NCBI GenBank assembly: GCA_002405405.1
Contig: DHLT01000101.1
Coordinates: forward strand, 5,177 to 11,923
Origin: Ignavibacteria bacterium UBA4661
GTDB taxonomy: Bacteria; Bacteroidota; Ignavibacteria; Kapaibacteriales; UBA4661
DNA length: 6,747 nucleotides
Direction: 5' to 3'
Positions 1 through 6,569 of the stretch are shown piece after piece. The position numbers and the translations under genes are program-made. Numbering within the stretch: position 1 is the stretch's first letter; the number at the start of each line of letters is the position of its first letter. The notes below the pieces were generated by a model. The model searched no databases and was not told where the DNA came from. It was given only the letters and a program-made list of their open reading frames with translations.

Positions 1-51
1 CAGTATACTGCAGAAATATATACTTCGATGATATATTCGAGAAGGGTTCAT
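1..51 (-). CDS. Start of an unknown gene, cut by the left edge (possibly exported protein)
   Basis: An ATG at 51-49 opens a frame of 17 codons (MNPSRIYHRSIYFCSIL) that runs off the window without a stop. I believe it is a real start because a strong Shine-Dalgarno sequence, AAAGGAG, sits nine bases upstream. It also lies on the same strand as gcvP, directly after the gcvP terminator. The peptide begins with a basic stretch (Arg5, His8, Arg9) followed by hydrophobic residues (IYFCSIL). That is how a signal peptide or a first membrane segment begins, but too little is visible to be sure. The product cannot be identified. The terminator between it and gcvP suggests it has its own promoter in 69-146, though I see no convincing promoter elements there. 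Confidence 0.55.
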   Translation of the reverse strand, partial: MNPSRIYHRSIYFCSIL

Positions 52-60
52 ATTTGAAAA

Positions 61-67
61 CTCCTTT
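61..67 (-). promoter_or_regulatory. Shine-Dalgarno site of the left partial gene
   Basis: Read on the minus strand this is AAAGGAG, a near-perfect complement of the 16S rRNA 3' end. Nine bases (TTTTCAAAT) separate it from the ATG at 51-49. It is the main reason for calling the truncated frame at 1-51 a gene. Confidence 0.6.
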
Positions 68-146
68 ATGGTGAAGAACTGATGAGCTCTTGTTTGTTGA
101 TGTGAACACTCAATCTACAAATTCAACAGCATATAGACAGAATGAG

Positions 147-177
147 AAGGGCGATAATACTTGCTATCATCGCCCTT
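147..177 (-). terminator. Hairpin terminator downstream of gcvP
   Basis: A 13-pair stem with a 5-base loop lies 40 bases past the gcvP stop codon. The arms are 165-177 and 147-159 and contain GGGCGAT/ATCGCCC. In a minus-strand transcript all 13 positions pair, one of them as G-U (positions 168 and 156). In a plus-strand transcript that same position is an A-C mismatch, so the structure fits the gcvP message better. The base run after the stem is only moderately U-rich (UU closing the stem, then CUCAUUCU). It may therefore be an imperfect intrinsic terminator or a 3'-end-stabilising hairpin. Confidence 0.65.
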
Positions 178-217
178 GTTTGAATATTTATGTCAGCAGA
201 GTACTCGTCAGAGTTTG

Positions 218-3148
218 TTATGCTTCTACCGCTTCTTGTGCATATTCTTCGATCGGCACACAAGCGCAAACAAGAGTGCGGTCACCATGTGTGTTATTGA
301 CACGCCCAACGGAAGGCCAGAACTTACGCTCACGAACATATCCCAAGGGGAATGCTGCACGCTGGCGACTATATGGGTAACTCCATTCATCGGCAGTAAC
401 GACAAATGCTGTATGCGGAGCATGTTTGAGCATATTATCATTTCTATCTAATAGTCCTGATTCAATTTCAGCGATTTCTTGACGAATGGCAATCATTGCT
501 GAGCAAAAACGATCCAGTTCTGCTAATGCTTCACTTTCAGTCGGCTCGATCATCATTGTACCCGGCACAGGAAAACTCATTGTTGGCGCATGGAAACCAT
601 AGTCCATTAAACGCTTTGCAACATCCTCTGTTTCAATACCGGCGGTTTGCTTGAATTTCCGTAAATCAATAATAAACTCATGCCCTACACGACCATGAAC
701 ACCACGATACAATACGGGGTAATGTTCTTGCAGACGTGCCATCATGTAGTTAGCATTCAGAATTGCTTGCTCTGTTGCTTGCTTCAAACCTGCTCCGCCC
801 ATCATACGAATGTACGTGTAAGAAATCAGCAAAATACTCGCACTGCCATAAGGAGCGGCAGAAACCGCAGTAATATGCGTTCTTGCTGTATTGCCATGCA
901 CCGGAGCAACCGAATGTGTTGGTAAAAATGGTTTCAAGTGTTCGGCAACACAAATAGGTCCCATTCCCGGACCACCGCCTCCATGAGGTATACAAAAAGT
1001 TTTGTGCAGATTAAAGTGATTGACATCTGCGTGAATAAGTCTTGGACTGGTCAAACCAACCTGTGCATTCATATTTGCGCCATCCATGTAGACTTGTCCA
1101 CCATGTGCATGAACAAGATCACAAATCTCAACAATACGTTCCTCAAAAACACCGTGGGTAGAAGGATACGTAACCATAAGACAAGCAAGATTGGCAGAAT
1201 GTTCTTCAACCTTTGCTTTCAAGTCATCTACGTCAATATTGCCATTCTCATCACATTTTATCACCACGACTTTCATACCTGCCATGACTGCGCTTGCAGG
1301 ATTTGTACCATGTGCAGAAGAAGGAATCAATGCCACGGTACGATGCGATTCACCACGATGTGCATGATAAGCACGAATAACAAGTAAACCGGCATACTCG
1401 CCTTGCGCGCCCGCATTAGGTTGTAAAGAACATCCTGCAAAACCCGTAATTTCAGATAGCCAGGCTTCTAATTCTTGAAATATTGTTTGATACCCCTGAG
1501 TTTGATCTGCAGGCGCAAAAGGATGCAGTGCATTGAATTCCCGCCATGTGACAGGAATCATTTCTGCAGTAGCATTTAATTTCATCGTACAAGAGCCAAG
1601 AGCAATCATCGAATGTGTCAAGGATAAATCTTTATTCTCCAAGGCTTTGATATACCGCAACATCTCATGCTCAGTATGATACGTATTAAAAACAGGATGT
1701 GTTAGGTACGAACTTGTACGAACAAGATGTAGCGGATATGCAGGTGATAATGATTGTGACAAATCCTCCAAGCGAATCGCCGATCCGTTCTGCATGGACT
1801 TACCCAGAGCTTCTGCTACAACACCAAGAATACGCATGACATCATCAACAGTCGTTGTTTCATCAAGCGATACACCAAAAGCAGATTCCATGTAGCGGAA
1901 ATTCATAGCATTACGCTCGGCAATCGTTCTTACTGTTCCGATAAACGAAGAATCTCCTGCAACTGTCAATGTGTCGAACCAAGTGTTATTGACTAATGTG
2001 AGACCGAGCTGTCGCAAGCCGCGCGCTAACACTGTCGTGAGAGCATGAGTATTTGTTGCAATAGACTTAATACCTTCCGCACCGTGATACACAGCATACA
2101 TTGCAGCCATATTGGCAAGCAGTGCCTGCGCTGTACAAATATTACTCGTTGCTTTTTCACGCTTGATGTGTTGTTCTCGTGTTTGTAGTGCCATACGCAA
2201 AGCAACATTGCCTTGTGCATCAATTGACACACCGATAATGCGACCGGGTAAAGAGCGCTTATATTCTTCTTTCGTTGCAAAAAATGCCGCATGAGGACCG
2301 CCAAATCCAAGTGGCACACCAAAACGTTGTGCAGATCCCACACATACATCGGCACCGAACTCTCCGGGAGGTTTCAATAGTGCCAAAGACAATAAGTCAG
2401 CTGCAACAGTTACAAGCGCGTGATGTGCATGAGCAGTATCGCATAATTCAGCATAATCATGCACAGCACCATGCTGCGTCGGATATTGAAGAATCACACC
2501 AAAAATCGTATCGTCCCACTCTGCAAGCAGCTGTTCATGATTACCGACACGAAGTTCAACACCCAAGGGTGCGCAGCGTGTTTTTAGAACTTCGATTGTT
2601 TGTGGGAAACATAGCTCAGAGACAAATAATGTCTGTGCGCGACGTTGTATAAGTTCTTTTGCACGAAGTGAATACATGAGCTGCATTGCTTCAGCAGCGG
2701 CGGTTGCTTCATCAAGGAGCGATGCCCCCGCAATTTCCATTTTTGTCAAATCAATAATCATCGTTTGAAAATTCAGCAGAGACTCCAAACGTCCCTGAGC
2801 AATCTCCGCTTGATACGGCGTGTACTGCGTGTACCAACCGGGGTTTTCCATGATGTTACGAAGAATAACATTCGGTGTGTGTGTATCATAAAATCCCAAC
2901 CCGATGTAATTCTGGAAAACTTTATTCTGTTTAGCAAGCGACTGCAAATGAGCTAATACTTCTTGTTCACTCATCGGCGCAGGAAGATTCAGCGGTGTTG
3001 TCATCCGGATCGATCCAGGTACTGTTTCGCTAATAAGTTGTTCAACCGATTCAGCACCGATTGTTGCCAACATGGTATCAATATCCTGCTTAGTATGACC
3101 GATATGACGATTCACAAATTCATCATAATGCGCAAACGAAGTACTCAT
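218..3148 (-). CDS. gcvP: Glycine dehydrogenase (decarboxylating), P-protein of the glycine cleavage system
   Basis: This is the pyridoxal-phosphate enzyme that decarboxylates glycine and passes the aminomethyl group to the lipoyl arm of the H-protein (GcvH). The protein has 976 residues, close to the roughly 950-960 usual for the single-chain form, in which both halves are fused (N-terminal half about 1-455, C-terminal half about 456-976). Visible family landmarks are the N-terminal FVNRHIGHT (11-19), [12 protein letters not shown] (109-120), SAHGTNPAS (611-619) and [18 protein letters not shown] (711-728). Lys716 in the last motif is the expected pyridoxal-phosphate lysine. [15 protein letters not shown] near residues 859-873 is also typical. 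It looks intact. The ATG at 3148 gives an N-terminus matching the family, although no Shine-Dalgarno site is visible before it. gcvT, gcvH and lpd are not in the window, so the rest of the complex is encoded elsewhere. I see no recognisable glycine riboswitch upstream. The next gene upstream on the same strand (UmuD-like) is 275 bases away and unrelated in function. Confidence 0.97.
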   Translation of the reverse strand: MSTSFAHYDEFVNRHIGHTKQDIDTMLATIGAESVEQLISETVPGSIRMTTPLNLPAPMSEQEVLAHLQSLAKQNKVFQNYIGLGFYDTHTPNVILRNIMENPGWYTQYTPYQAEIAQGRLESLLNFQTMIIDLTKMEIAGASLLDEATAAAEAMQLMYSLRAKELIQRRAQTLFVSELCFPQTIEVLKTRCAPLGVELRVGNHEQLLAEWDDTIFGVILQYPTQHGAVHDYAELCDTAHAHHALVTVAADLLSLALLKPPGEFGADVCVGSAQRFGVPLGFGGPHAAFFATKEEYKRSLPGRIIGVSIDAQGNVALRMALQTREQHIKREKATSNICTAQALLANMAAMYAVYHGAEGIKSIATNTHALTTVLARGLRQLGLTLVNNTWFDTLTVAGDSSFIGTVRTIAERNAMNFRYMESAFGVSLDETTTVDDVMRILGVVAEALGKSMQNGSAIRLEDLSQSLSPAYPLHLVRTSSYLTHPVFNTYHTEHEMLRYIKALENKDLSLTHSMIALGSCTMKLNATAEMIPVTWREFNALHPFAPADQTQGYQTIFQELEAWLSEITGFAGCSLQPNAGAQGEYAGLLVIRAYHAHRGESHRTVALIPSSAHGTNPASAVMAGMKVVVIKCDENGNIDVDDLKAKVEEHSANLACLMVTYPSTHGVFEERIVEICDLVHAHGGQVYMDGANMNAQVGLTSPRLIHADVNHFNLHKTFCIPHGGGGPGMGPICVAEHLKPFLPTHSVAPVHGNTARTHITAVSAAPYGSASILLISYTYIRMMGGAGLKQATEQAILNANYMMARLQEHYPVLYRGVHGRVGHEFIIDLRKFKQTAGIETEDVAKRLMDYGFHAPTMSFPVPGTMMIEPTESEALAELDRFCSAMIAIRQEIAEIESGLLDRNDNMLKHAPHTAFVVTADEWSYPYSRQRAAFPLGYVRERKFWPSVGRVNNTHGDRTLVCACVPIEEYAQEAVEA

Positions 3149-3224
3149 GGTATTGTAGAAAAAATAAGAATGGAAGGAAACAGAACCGTTTTGGTCTCCC
3201 CTGCTGTCGATTGTATCACCATAC

Positions 3225-3236
3225 TATATCGATATA
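3225..3236. repeat. 12-base perfect palindrome upstream of gcvP
   Basis: TATATCGATATA is its own reverse complement and lies about 77 bases upstream of the gcvP start, inside the 275-base intergenic gap. It could be a regulator's binding site or part of a promoter region. It could also be chance, because the surrounding DNA is AT-rich. There is no independent evidence for function. Confidence 0.3.
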
Positions 3237-3260
3237 AGGTATTTGTTCTGTCTTGAAACG

Positions 3261-3268
3261 CAAAAATA
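3261..3268 (-). promoter_or_regulatory. Possible -7 promoter element for gcvP (Bacteroidota type)
   Basis: Read on the minus strand this is TATTTTTG, which matches the TAnnTTTG -7 consensus known for Bacteroidota housekeeping promoters. A transcript starting just downstream would have a leader of about 100 bases before gcvP. No clear TTG-type -33 element sits at the expected distance. The call also depends on the organism belonging to that group, which is not established. Confidence 0.2.
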
Positions 3269-3281
3269 CTGCGGAAAGTTC

Positions 3282-3305
3282 GTATAAGAGAAAAGTTCTT
3301 TATAC
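3282..3305. repeat. AT-rich inverted repeat in the gcvP upstream gap
   Basis: GTATAA (3282-3287) pairs with TTATAC (3300-3305). The stem is extended by AGA (3289-3291) pairing with TCT (3297-3299), with one bulged G at 3288 and a 5-base loop. It lies about 120 bases beyond the UmuD-like gene's stop and 134 bases before the gcvP start. It is GC-poor and has no U-tract, so it is not a convincing terminator. It could be a regulator site or a leader-RNA structure. Confidence 0.3.
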
Positions 3306-3368
3306 TATGATCTCATCAATATTCTGTGCTTTTTGTGGAATCAATACGGTAGTCGCAAGGAACAATAT

Positions 3369-3378
3369 GCAGATCTGC
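3369..3378. repeat. 10-base perfect palindrome downstream of the UmuD-like gene
   Basis: GCAGATCTGC is perfectly symmetric and lies about 46 bases beyond the UmuD-like stop codon. It has no loop, so it cannot act as a terminator hairpin by itself. It may be a protein site or chance. I find no convincing terminator for the UmuD-like gene in this gap, so read-through toward gcvP is possible. Confidence 0.2.
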
Positions 3379-3423
3379 CCCAAGAAGAGCAGCCCCTTAA
3401 TAACTCATATATGGTTGCACACT

Positions 3424-3882
3424 TCAAACTAGTGGACGATAGCATCCGGTAACAACACCATGAACGATTAATTCATCATGCTCACTAATCGTAATAGGTT
3501 TGTATTTAGTATTCTCCGGCATAAGCATCGTTCTACCATTCAGGTGATATAAGCGTTTAACGGTCATTTCTCCATTTAAGCTGGCAATCACGATATGATT
3601 ATGGCGTGGCTGAACATGGTAATCAACGATAATGAGATCGCCATCAAAAATCATGGCATTCTCCATTGAATCGCCTCGTACACGAAGCAGGTATGTGCTT
3701 GTTGGATGCGGCACTAAATCATGAAATACTCGTTGTGTACGCTCAATGGTATCTTCAACGGGCACAGGTCGTCCCGCCGAAACGCTCCACATATACAAAG
3801 GTAATTCTACATACAAATCCTCCTCGTTGCGAGCAACAAAAGTTGGATCATTCAGCAAATCTTCGTAGGCAAATTTTATCAT
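3424..3882 (-). CDS. umuD: UmuD-like S24 self-cleaving peptidase (SOS response)
   Basis: The protein resembles UmuD, which cleaves itself when stimulated by RecA filaments and then acts with the UmuC translesion polymerase. Counting from the ATG at 3882 (152 residues), the cleavage bond is Ala36-Gly37, the nucleophile is Ser72 in RGDSM, and the general base is Lys109 in MTVKRL. The spacings of 35 (Gly to Ser) and 37 (Ser to Lys) are the same as in E. coli UmuD (Gly25, Ser60, Lys97). Further similarity includes HPTSTYLLRVRGDSM (UmuD HPSATYFVKASGDSM), FDGDLIIVD and KYKPITISEHDEL. There is no helix-turn-helix domain, so it is not LexA or a phage repressor. The cleavage pair is Ala-Gly as in LexA, where UmuD has Cys-Gly. 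A TTG at 3894 would add four residues. I prefer the ATG because it aligns better with UmuD, but neither has a Shine-Dalgarno site. No umuC is adjacent: the M15 gene lies upstream and gcvP downstream. Confidence 0.88.
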   Translation of the reverse strand: MIKFAYEDLLNDPTFVARNEEDLYVELPLYMWSVSAGRPVPVEDTIERTQRVFHDLVPHPTSTYLLRVRGDSMENAMIFDGDLIIVDYHVQPRHNHIVIASLNGEMTVKRLYHLNGRTMLMPENTKYKPITISEHDELIVHGVVTGCYRPLV

Positions 3883-3920
3883 GAATGTACGCAATAGTAA
3901 ATGTGCCGATAATAATAAAT

Positions 3921-3942
3921 CATGTCCCTCATAGAGTACATG
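3921..3942. promoter_or_regulatory. Candidate operator dyad upstream of the UmuD-like gene
   Basis: A 22-base interrupted palindrome of the form CATGT-N12-ACATG is centred about 50 bases upstream of the UmuD-like ATG. Besides the perfect 5-base arms, two further symmetric positions inside the spacer match. Its place in the short 97-base gap before a damage-response gene fits a repressor site such as one for LexA. It does not match the E. coli (CTGT-N8-ACAG) or Bacillus-type (GAAC-N4-GTTC) LexA boxes. A -10-like TATTAT lies just downstream of it on the minus strand, so a bound repressor could block transcription. The function is inferred. Confidence 0.35.
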
Positions 3943-3981
3943 AATTTCTGCTCTACATTAATGTTGTCTGCAAGTTACAAA

Positions 3982-4770
3982 TCATTTACAGTTCACAATC
4001 TGGCTCTTTGGCAAGAGTTCGGGACGATACTCAAAGTGCATGGTATCAAAATGCCACCATTTTCCGCCCCAAATGAATCCGTATTTCTCAAAAATTTCTA
4101 CAATAGCAAGCGGGATGCGTATCTTGTATTCTCGGACACCTTGGGCATTGGTCTTTTCCCATTGCCAGTAGTGCGTGTACTGCAAGTTGAGATCAACCGC
4201 AATACCAAAGCTATGCATGCTTTTGCGGTTAGTACGAGCAATCACGCGATAGGCATAGCCTCCCACAGGATTCTTGCAGTACTTGTGCAATGAATCGGGT
4301 AATTGACGAAGTTCATGTTCGACCTTACGTAATTGTTCTGCAACGCCATTAACGGTACTTACCTGTAATTTTTTTCCGAAAAAGAGAACGGTCGTGAGTT
4401 TGCTTTCAATTTCTGCGGGTGTACGCCCGTATAGTGCTTCAAAGAATTCTGTGCAACGTACCCGTGAAGAGTCGTATGCAAAAGGAATTGTCGCATCATA
4501 CACACGCCCGACAGGATAGACCACACCACGCATTTGGTCGCGGAGCGAAGCAGAATCCAACAGTGCATCATATGTGGTAAAATGCTTACCGCCATCGTAT
4601 GGCAAGCGTACACCGTTGCGAAAAACAACTGTGTTACCCTCAATGCGATCAACTGTACAAGGATATGCTCGTACCAATTGTTGTGCATAGGTGGTATCAG
4701 CACTTTGTGCCTCTTGACATAGACTGAGAAGTAAACACACATACCAAACACCGAAAAAAAACTTTTGCAT
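3982..4770 (-). CDS. Secreted M15-family zinc metallopeptidase (VanY/endolysin-like peptidoglycan peptidase)
   Basis: The 262-residue product starts with a signal peptide: Lys3, a hydrophobic core at about 4-18, and cleavage probably at about 23-24 near AQSA. It should act in the periplasm. The C-terminal part carries the M15 zinc site. SMHSFGIAVDLN (184-195) supplies His186 and Asp193, and WGGKWWHFDTMHFEYRP (234-250) supplies Asp242 as likely general base and His245 as the third ligand. Such enzymes cut D-amino-acid or L-Ala-D-Glu peptide bonds in cell-wall peptides, but the exact bond cannot be told here. Residues about 25-180 (with YPCTVDRIEGNTVVF, RVRCTEFFEALYG and VSTVNGVAEQLRKVEHEL) form the N-terminal part I recall from a widespread long subfamily of M15 proteins. 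The start is well supported by GAGGAG six bases upstream. Cys18 is in LLSLC, which lacks the small residue before Cys expected of a lipobox, so a lipoprotein is unlikely. It is divergent from coaD and lies 99 bases upstream of the UmuD-like gene on the same strand. Confidence 0.87.
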   Translation of the reverse strand: MQKFFFGVWYVCLLLSLCQEAQSADTTYAQQLVRAYPCTVDRIEGNTVVFRNGVRLPYDGGKHFTTYDALLDSASLRDQMRGVVYPVGRVYDATIPFAYDSSRVRCTEFFEALYGRTPAEIESKLTTVLFFGKKLQVSTVNGVAEQLRKVEHELRQLPDSLHKYCKNPVGGYAYRVIARTNRKSMHSFGIAVDLNLQYTHYWQWEKTNAQGVREYKIRIPLAIVEIFEKYGFIWGGKWWHFDTMHFEYRPELLPKSQIVNCK

Positions 4771-4776
4771 CGGACA

Positions 4777-4782
4777 CTCCTC
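4777..4782 (-). promoter_or_regulatory. Shine-Dalgarno site of the M15 peptidase gene
   Basis: Read on the minus strand this is GAGGAG, six bases before the ATG at 4770. It fixes the start of the signal peptide and shows that the organism does use Shine-Dalgarno pairing for at least some genes. Confidence 0.7.
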
Positions 4783-4809
4783 AATGTATTTTGGCTATTG
4801 TGTAATTGT

Positions 4810-4837
4810 TGCTCATCGCAAAAGAATCCTATGAGCA
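4810..4837. repeat. Inverted repeat between the divergent M15 and coaD genes
   Basis: TGCTCAT (4810-4816) and ATGAGCA (4831-4837) are perfect 7-base inverted arms separated by 14 bases. They lie in the middle of the 97-base divergent intergenic region, where promoters for both genes must lie unless one starts inside a neighbour. The repeat could be a shared operator or a leader hairpin. It could also arise by chance in AT-rich sequence. I could not fix promoter elements for either gene. Confidence 0.3.
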
Positions 4838-4867
4838 TGTTGTGGGACTTCTTCATTTCTTTTTGCC

Positions 4868-5368
4868 ATGATGATCACTCATTCACAGCGACGTGCATTG
4901 TACCCGGGTACATTTGACCCTATGACCTTAGGGCATCTTGATGTTGTCGAACGTGCCGCTCAGCTCTATGACGAAGTCGTGGTTGCTGTGGCTCAAAATG
5001 CCAACAAAAAACCCTTATTCCCGGAAACAACTCGTGTCGAGATGATTGCTGATGCTGTACGCCATCTGCCTAATGTTCGTGCAGATAGCTTTAGTGGTTT
5101 GACTGTTGATTTTGCTCGTTCAATCGGTGCATGTGCCATTGTTCGCGGTTTAAGAGCCATCAGTGACTTTGAGTATGAAATGGGTATTGCTCTCGTCAAT
5201 CGCCGTCTCAATCCTGAGGTTACCACTGTTTTCCTTATTGCCAATGAAAAATTTACGTATTTGAATTCATCAATTGTGCGTGAGCTTGCTCGTCATCGAC
5301 AAAATGTAACAGACTTTGTTACGCCGTTTGTACAAGCGCGACTGCTGGAGGTATTTCCGAAGGAGTAA
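4868..5368 (+). CDS. coaD: Phosphopantetheine adenylyltransferase (coenzyme A synthesis)
   Basis: CoaD transfers the AMP part of ATP to 4'-phosphopantetheine, giving dephospho-CoA, the penultimate step of CoA synthesis in the cytoplasm. The protein has 166 residues, within the usual 155-170. It shows the nucleotidyltransferase signature in order: YPGTFDPMTLGHLD (12-25) including the TxGH motif Thr20-His23, RGLRAISDFEYEMGIALVNRRL (93-114, cited by its key residues Arg93, Gly94, Arg96 and Asp100), and YLNSSIVRELA (131-141), equivalent to the usual SSSLVKEIA. All key residues are present. Two ATGs in a row (4868 and 4871) are both possible starts and neither has a clear Shine-Dalgarno site. The gene is divergent from the M15 peptidase. 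Its last 50 bases overlap the 3' end of the convergent glycosyltransferase gene, leaving no room for a separate terminator. Confidence 0.96.
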   Translation: MMITHSQRRALYPGTFDPMTLGHLDVVERAAQLYDEVVVAVAQNANKKPLFPETTRVEMIADAVRHLPNVRADSFSGLTVDFARSIGACAIVRGLRAISDFEYEMGIALVNRRLNPEVTTVFLIANEKFTYLNSSIVRELARHRQNVTDFVTPFVQARLLEVFPKE

Positions 5369-6569
5369 ATGATTGTCCCTCCATAACACGATAGAGACAT
5401 TCATTCAACGACTCTGCCGAATGATTCCAATCAAATGCTCGTGCCCACTGAATTGCACCTTCGGAAAGGTGCCGACGCAACGACTCATCGTTTATGACCC
5501 GGGAAAGCACATGAGCAAGTTCATCAATACTACCATAGCGATATAGAATACCGCTTTTGCCATCGCGGACAGAATCTCGCAAACCCGGAGAGTTTGCCGA
5601 TACTACGGGCGTACCGCACGCATTTGCTTCGATATTGACAATTCCCCAACCTTCTTTCATCGAAGGGTTGACCATACACCATGCTTCTGACAATAAGTGC
5701 ACCTTTTCTTCTTCGCTAATAAAACCAACAAATGAAACAGCTTGAGCAATACCCAATTCTTTAGATAACTCTTTCAATTCTTGCTCTGCCTCGCCACGCC
5801 CGGCAATCACCAAATCAGCTTGCGGATGATGTTGCAATACCATGCAAAAGGCACGGAGCACATGATCAATACTTTTGTATCGTTTTAGACGTCCACAATA
5901 TACGATGCGCGGATGCACAGTTTTAGCAGTTATAGCAAAAGGAAACTGCTCTTTTGTGATGCAATTAGGGATAATAGTAAAATGTGAACGATCACATCCA
6001 CGCCGGATAAATTCTTGTGTTGTACTATCCGAAACACTAACAAATTGTGTTGTACGATAGACAAGAGGGACAAGCATTTCTGCACCATACACGTATGATC
6101 CTCCTACAATGCCAACTTCAGTAAAGATACTCGTACCGAAAAAATGATGTGCAAGAGCAAGCAGTGGCTTGCGAACAAAGAGTGGTGTAAAAAAAGGAAT
6201 TTTGTTGATATCATCAACGATAATATCATACTGCTCATGACGCAAAGTCCGCAGATAACGATATAAGACGACCATATTAAATATGTTGCGATGCCCTTCG
6301 CGTATGATTGTAACACCATCAACAACTTCATGTTTTTTTGCACCGGGAAACATACAACAGAAGAGTGTAACACGATGACCATGCTCTGTTACCAATCGCG
6401 TAAACATTTCGCGAAGATGCGTTTCAGCACCACCGGCAAATGGATTCATCCAACATTGCCAATTCAACACCAGAATATGAAGGGGTTTACGTTGTTCTTG
6501 CTGTCTTGCTTGTTGCAGTGAGTGATTCTTGTTCCCTGCATTCTTTTGCTCATTACTTCTATGCATCAT
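5319..6569 (-). CDS. Family 4 glycosyltransferase (GT-B fold)
   Basis: The 416-residue protein is a retaining, nucleotide-sugar-dependent transferase of the GT4 type, probably cytoplasmic or membrane-peripheral and acting on surface polysaccharide or glycolipid. Donor and acceptor cannot be read from the sequence. The N-terminal acceptor domain begins at about residue 29 with ILVLNWQCWMNPFAGGAETH (32-51), whose AGGAE loop is typical. The C-terminal donor domain includes PNCI (201-204), IVYCGRLKRYKSIDHVLRAF (222-241) and EGWGIVNIEANACGTPVV (306-323). In the last, Glu306 and Glu314 form the E-x7-E motif. Residues 1-28 are polar, Gln/Asn/Lys-rich and precede the fold, so the true start could lie slightly downstream. 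However, the ATG at 6569 overlaps the stop of the OmpA-like gene as ATGA, which favours it by translational coupling. No transmembrane segment is evident. The C-terminal tail after about residue 398 is encoded opposite the coaD 3' end. Confidence 0.92.
   Translation of the reverse strand: MMHRSNEQKNAGNKNHSLQQARQQEQRKPLHILVLNWQCWMNPFAGGAETHLREMFTRLVTEHGHRVTLFCCMFPGAKKHEVVDGVTIIREGHRNIFNMVVLYRYLRTLRHEQYDIIVDDINKIPFFTPLFVRKPLLALAHHFFGTSIFTEVGIVGGSYVYGAEMLVPLVYRTTQFVSVSDSTTQEFIRRGCDRSHFTIIPNCITKEQFPFAITAKTVHPRIVYCGRLKRYKSIDHVLRAFCMVLQHHPQADLVIAGRGEAEQELKELSKELGIAQAVSFVGFISEEEKVHLLSEAWCMVNPSMKEGWGIVNIEANACGTPVVSANSPGLRDSVRDGKSGILYRYGSIDELAHVLSRVINDESLRRHLSEGAIQWARAFDWNHSAESLNECLYRVMEGQSFTPSEIPPAVALVQTA

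Noticed and set aside
938..1387. 149-codon plus-strand frame inside gcvP
   Set aside because: It lies wholly opposite a well-conserved part of gcvP, is rich in Cys, Met, Thr and Asn as expected of antisense translation, and has no recognisable domain.
3181..3215. Possible attenuator or terminator before gcvP (GGAGACC / GGTT with a downstream T-run on the minus strand)
   Set aside because: The stem holds only about four pairs before mismatches, and the T-run is separated from it by about 15 bases. It does not form a credible intrinsic terminator.
3307..3432. Plus-strand small frame of 41 codons (MISSIFCAFCG...) with a Cys-x2-Cys and a third Cys, in the gap upstream of gcvP
   Set aside because: There is no Shine-Dalgarno site, it overlaps the 3' end of the UmuD-like gene, and there is no sign of selection. 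Conservation in relatives would be needed to revive it.
3424..3894. LexA or phage repressor as the identity of the S24 gene
   Set aside because: The protein lacks a DNA-binding N-terminal domain, and the N-terminal length and the distances between cleavage and catalytic residues match UmuD.
4359..4856. 165-codon minus-strand frame overlapping the M15 peptidase in another frame
   Set aside because: The M15 frame has a signal peptide, a Shine-Dalgarno site and a full zinc motif. This frame has no recognisable motif and is a shadow.
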